A stretch of 48,031 nucleotides of DNA from Saksenaea vasiformis B4078 (lineage: Eukaryota > Mucoromycota > Mucoromycetes > Mucorales > Saksenaeaceae), in contig JNDT01001339.1 of the NCBI GenBank assembly GCA_000697055.1, forward strand, positions 1-48,031. The letters run 5' to 3'. The position numbers were made by a program, and so were the translations under genes. The notes under the pieces were generated by a model that searched no databases, had not been told where the DNA came from, and saw only the letters and a list, made by a program, of their open reading frames with translations. Shown in pieces: positions 46,905 through 48,031 of this stretch (its first letter is position 1; the number at the start of each line of letters is the position of its first letter).

Positions 46905-47985
46905 ATACTTTACGATTCACAAATAGTTAATACACCTGATGACATATTGGTTGAGTTATTACGTTCCCTGAATATTGCCCGTGCCGATTTGCTACCTAGA
47001 CTGGAAAATTACGATGGAATGTCTGTGTCCGACATCATCATGTACAAAAAACGGTACAAACAGCAGCAGAATCAGTTACAGGAGGGTAAGAAACAATTGG
47101 TGAAAAGCATCACAGACGCAACTGACCAGAAGTTTGGCATATCTTCTATTTGTCTTGTCATATTAGCGCACAGACGTTTCCAACGTAGTGAACAGGAGGA
47201 AAGTGACGATGAAGACGACGACGGAGACCAGCCGGAATCCAGTGGAGCTTCCATTCAGCGACAATTGGCAGGAAGAAAAAGAAAGCGCCGACAGACCAAC
47301 GAGGAAAAGTCTCGAAAGCGTGACGCGGCGCGCCTAAGGCGTGAAATGTTGAGGAGAACCTCGATAACACCCTGTCCAACTTGTCTCCGGAATAACAGAC
47401 CTGACACTGCATTTACGCATAGCCGTTCGAGCAACCGTATATGTCCATTTCAACAGGGAGGACGAAAGCAGCAGTTACGTACTGCAGTTGGCCCCACAAA
47501 GCAAGTAACGCGAAAAGTCGGCCTGGACACGTTGTTGAATGTGACGGATGACGACGATAGGGAGCAACTATTGAATGGAATTGATAGCGTTGTATGCTCT
47601 GAACGAGACGTGATCATCAAATCACATTTATTTCTTACGTACTACGTCTACACATGTCTACAACAGCACCTTCCCTTATCAAAAAAAATATTTGCGAAAT
47701 CTTTTTTTTTATGCTGTCTTCCAACTTGTCACTCGTCGACCTATTTCGATCAACACCACGATTGATCGGCAGCTTGCGGAACAATTATCTAGCACTTTTG
47801 ATCAGTACGCAACGATCCATGACTCGTGTACGGTACCTTTAGTCCATGGCGCAATGTACTCTTCCATTATTTCTTCCAGTATGGATAGCTATGCAACCAA
47901 GTTCAACAACCGCATTGTAGAAGATATGACACAATGGATGGCAGATCTGTTCTCTTTGCGACTAAGGGAATTAGTGCAACGACAG
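46905..47985 (+). CDS. N-terminal part of a large fungal protein of unknown role, possibly mobile-element-related (partial, one frame break)
   Basis: A likely exon runs from an ATACAG acceptor (46901-46904) to a GTAGGT donor after 47985; the gene continues beyond the window. It encodes SLNIARADLLPRL, a KRYKQQQNQLQEGKKQL helix, an acidic stretch (EESDDEDDDGDQPE), a basic stretch (AGRKRKRRQTNEEKSRKR), then CPTCLRNN...SRSSNRICPF, a CxxC...C zinc-binding-like motif. A helical region follows (SHLFLTYYVYTCLQQHLPLSKK). In a run of nine T (47702-47710) the frame must shift by one base to continue as YAVFQLVTRRPISINTTID...MDSYATKFNNRIVEDMTQW. I recall this layout from multicopy proteins of Mucorales, some of which have a C-terminal nuclease-like half, but that part is outside the window. 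Confidence 0.55.
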
Positions 47986-48031
47986 GTAGGTATTCATGAT
48001 TTATTACACCAGTGTATGTTTATGGACTCAC

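Overview
The window looks like nuclear DNA of a filamentous fungus, most likely Mucoromycota (Mucoromycotina or Mortierellomycotina). The genes are split by many short GT-AG introns (about 55-100 bases, often T-rich before AG) and are separated by A/T-rich spacers with long homopolymer and dinucleotide tracts. The housekeeping proteins are fungal in type. The leucine-rich-repeat family and the protein at the right edge resemble families I associate with early-diverging fungi. I ran no database search, so all names come from recognised motifs and splice-phase bookkeeping.

Layout. 1-5.3 kb: the 3' end of an unidentified gene, LRR paralog 1 (1221-3904, broken by two one-base indels) and a PB1-domain fragment. 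6.4-24.3 kb: a compact core block with homoserine kinase, a Cys-rich membrane protein, an SPF30/SMNDC1 splicing factor, an Sds3-like corepressor subunit, a PA-TM-RING ubiquitin ligase, a beta-trefoil-like protein, RNase P/MRP subunit POP5, glycerol kinase, a DUF1295/steroid-reductase-like membrane protein and an LEA-2-like membrane protein. 24.3-31 kb: a gene-poor stretch with broken LRR paralog 2 (27050-29026, minus). 31-34 kb: RAE1, then a small secreted Cys-containing protein. 34-42.9 kb: repeat-rich DNA around the intact LRR paralog 3 (37802-40935, 1011 aa). 42.9-45.4 kb: the catalytic oligosaccharyltransferase subunit STT3. 45.4-48 kb: a short CACTA-type inverted-repeat element and the N-terminal part of a gene that runs off the right edge.

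The core genes do ordinary cell work (threonine synthesis, glycerol use, mRNA splicing and export, N-glycosylation, tRNA/rRNA processing, ubiquitylation) and do not form one pathway. The unusual part is the accessory fraction. Three paralogous LRR genes carry related flanking DNA and a conserved 5' block. A four-copy family of small degenerate sequences lies near two of them. Two non-autonomous CACTA-like elements have exact 3-base target duplications, and one has a paralogous empty site inside this window. The intact LRR protein has a receptor-like layout: a conserved N-terminal module, a variable heptad coiled coil, a conserved middle domain and about eleven 28-residue LRRs.
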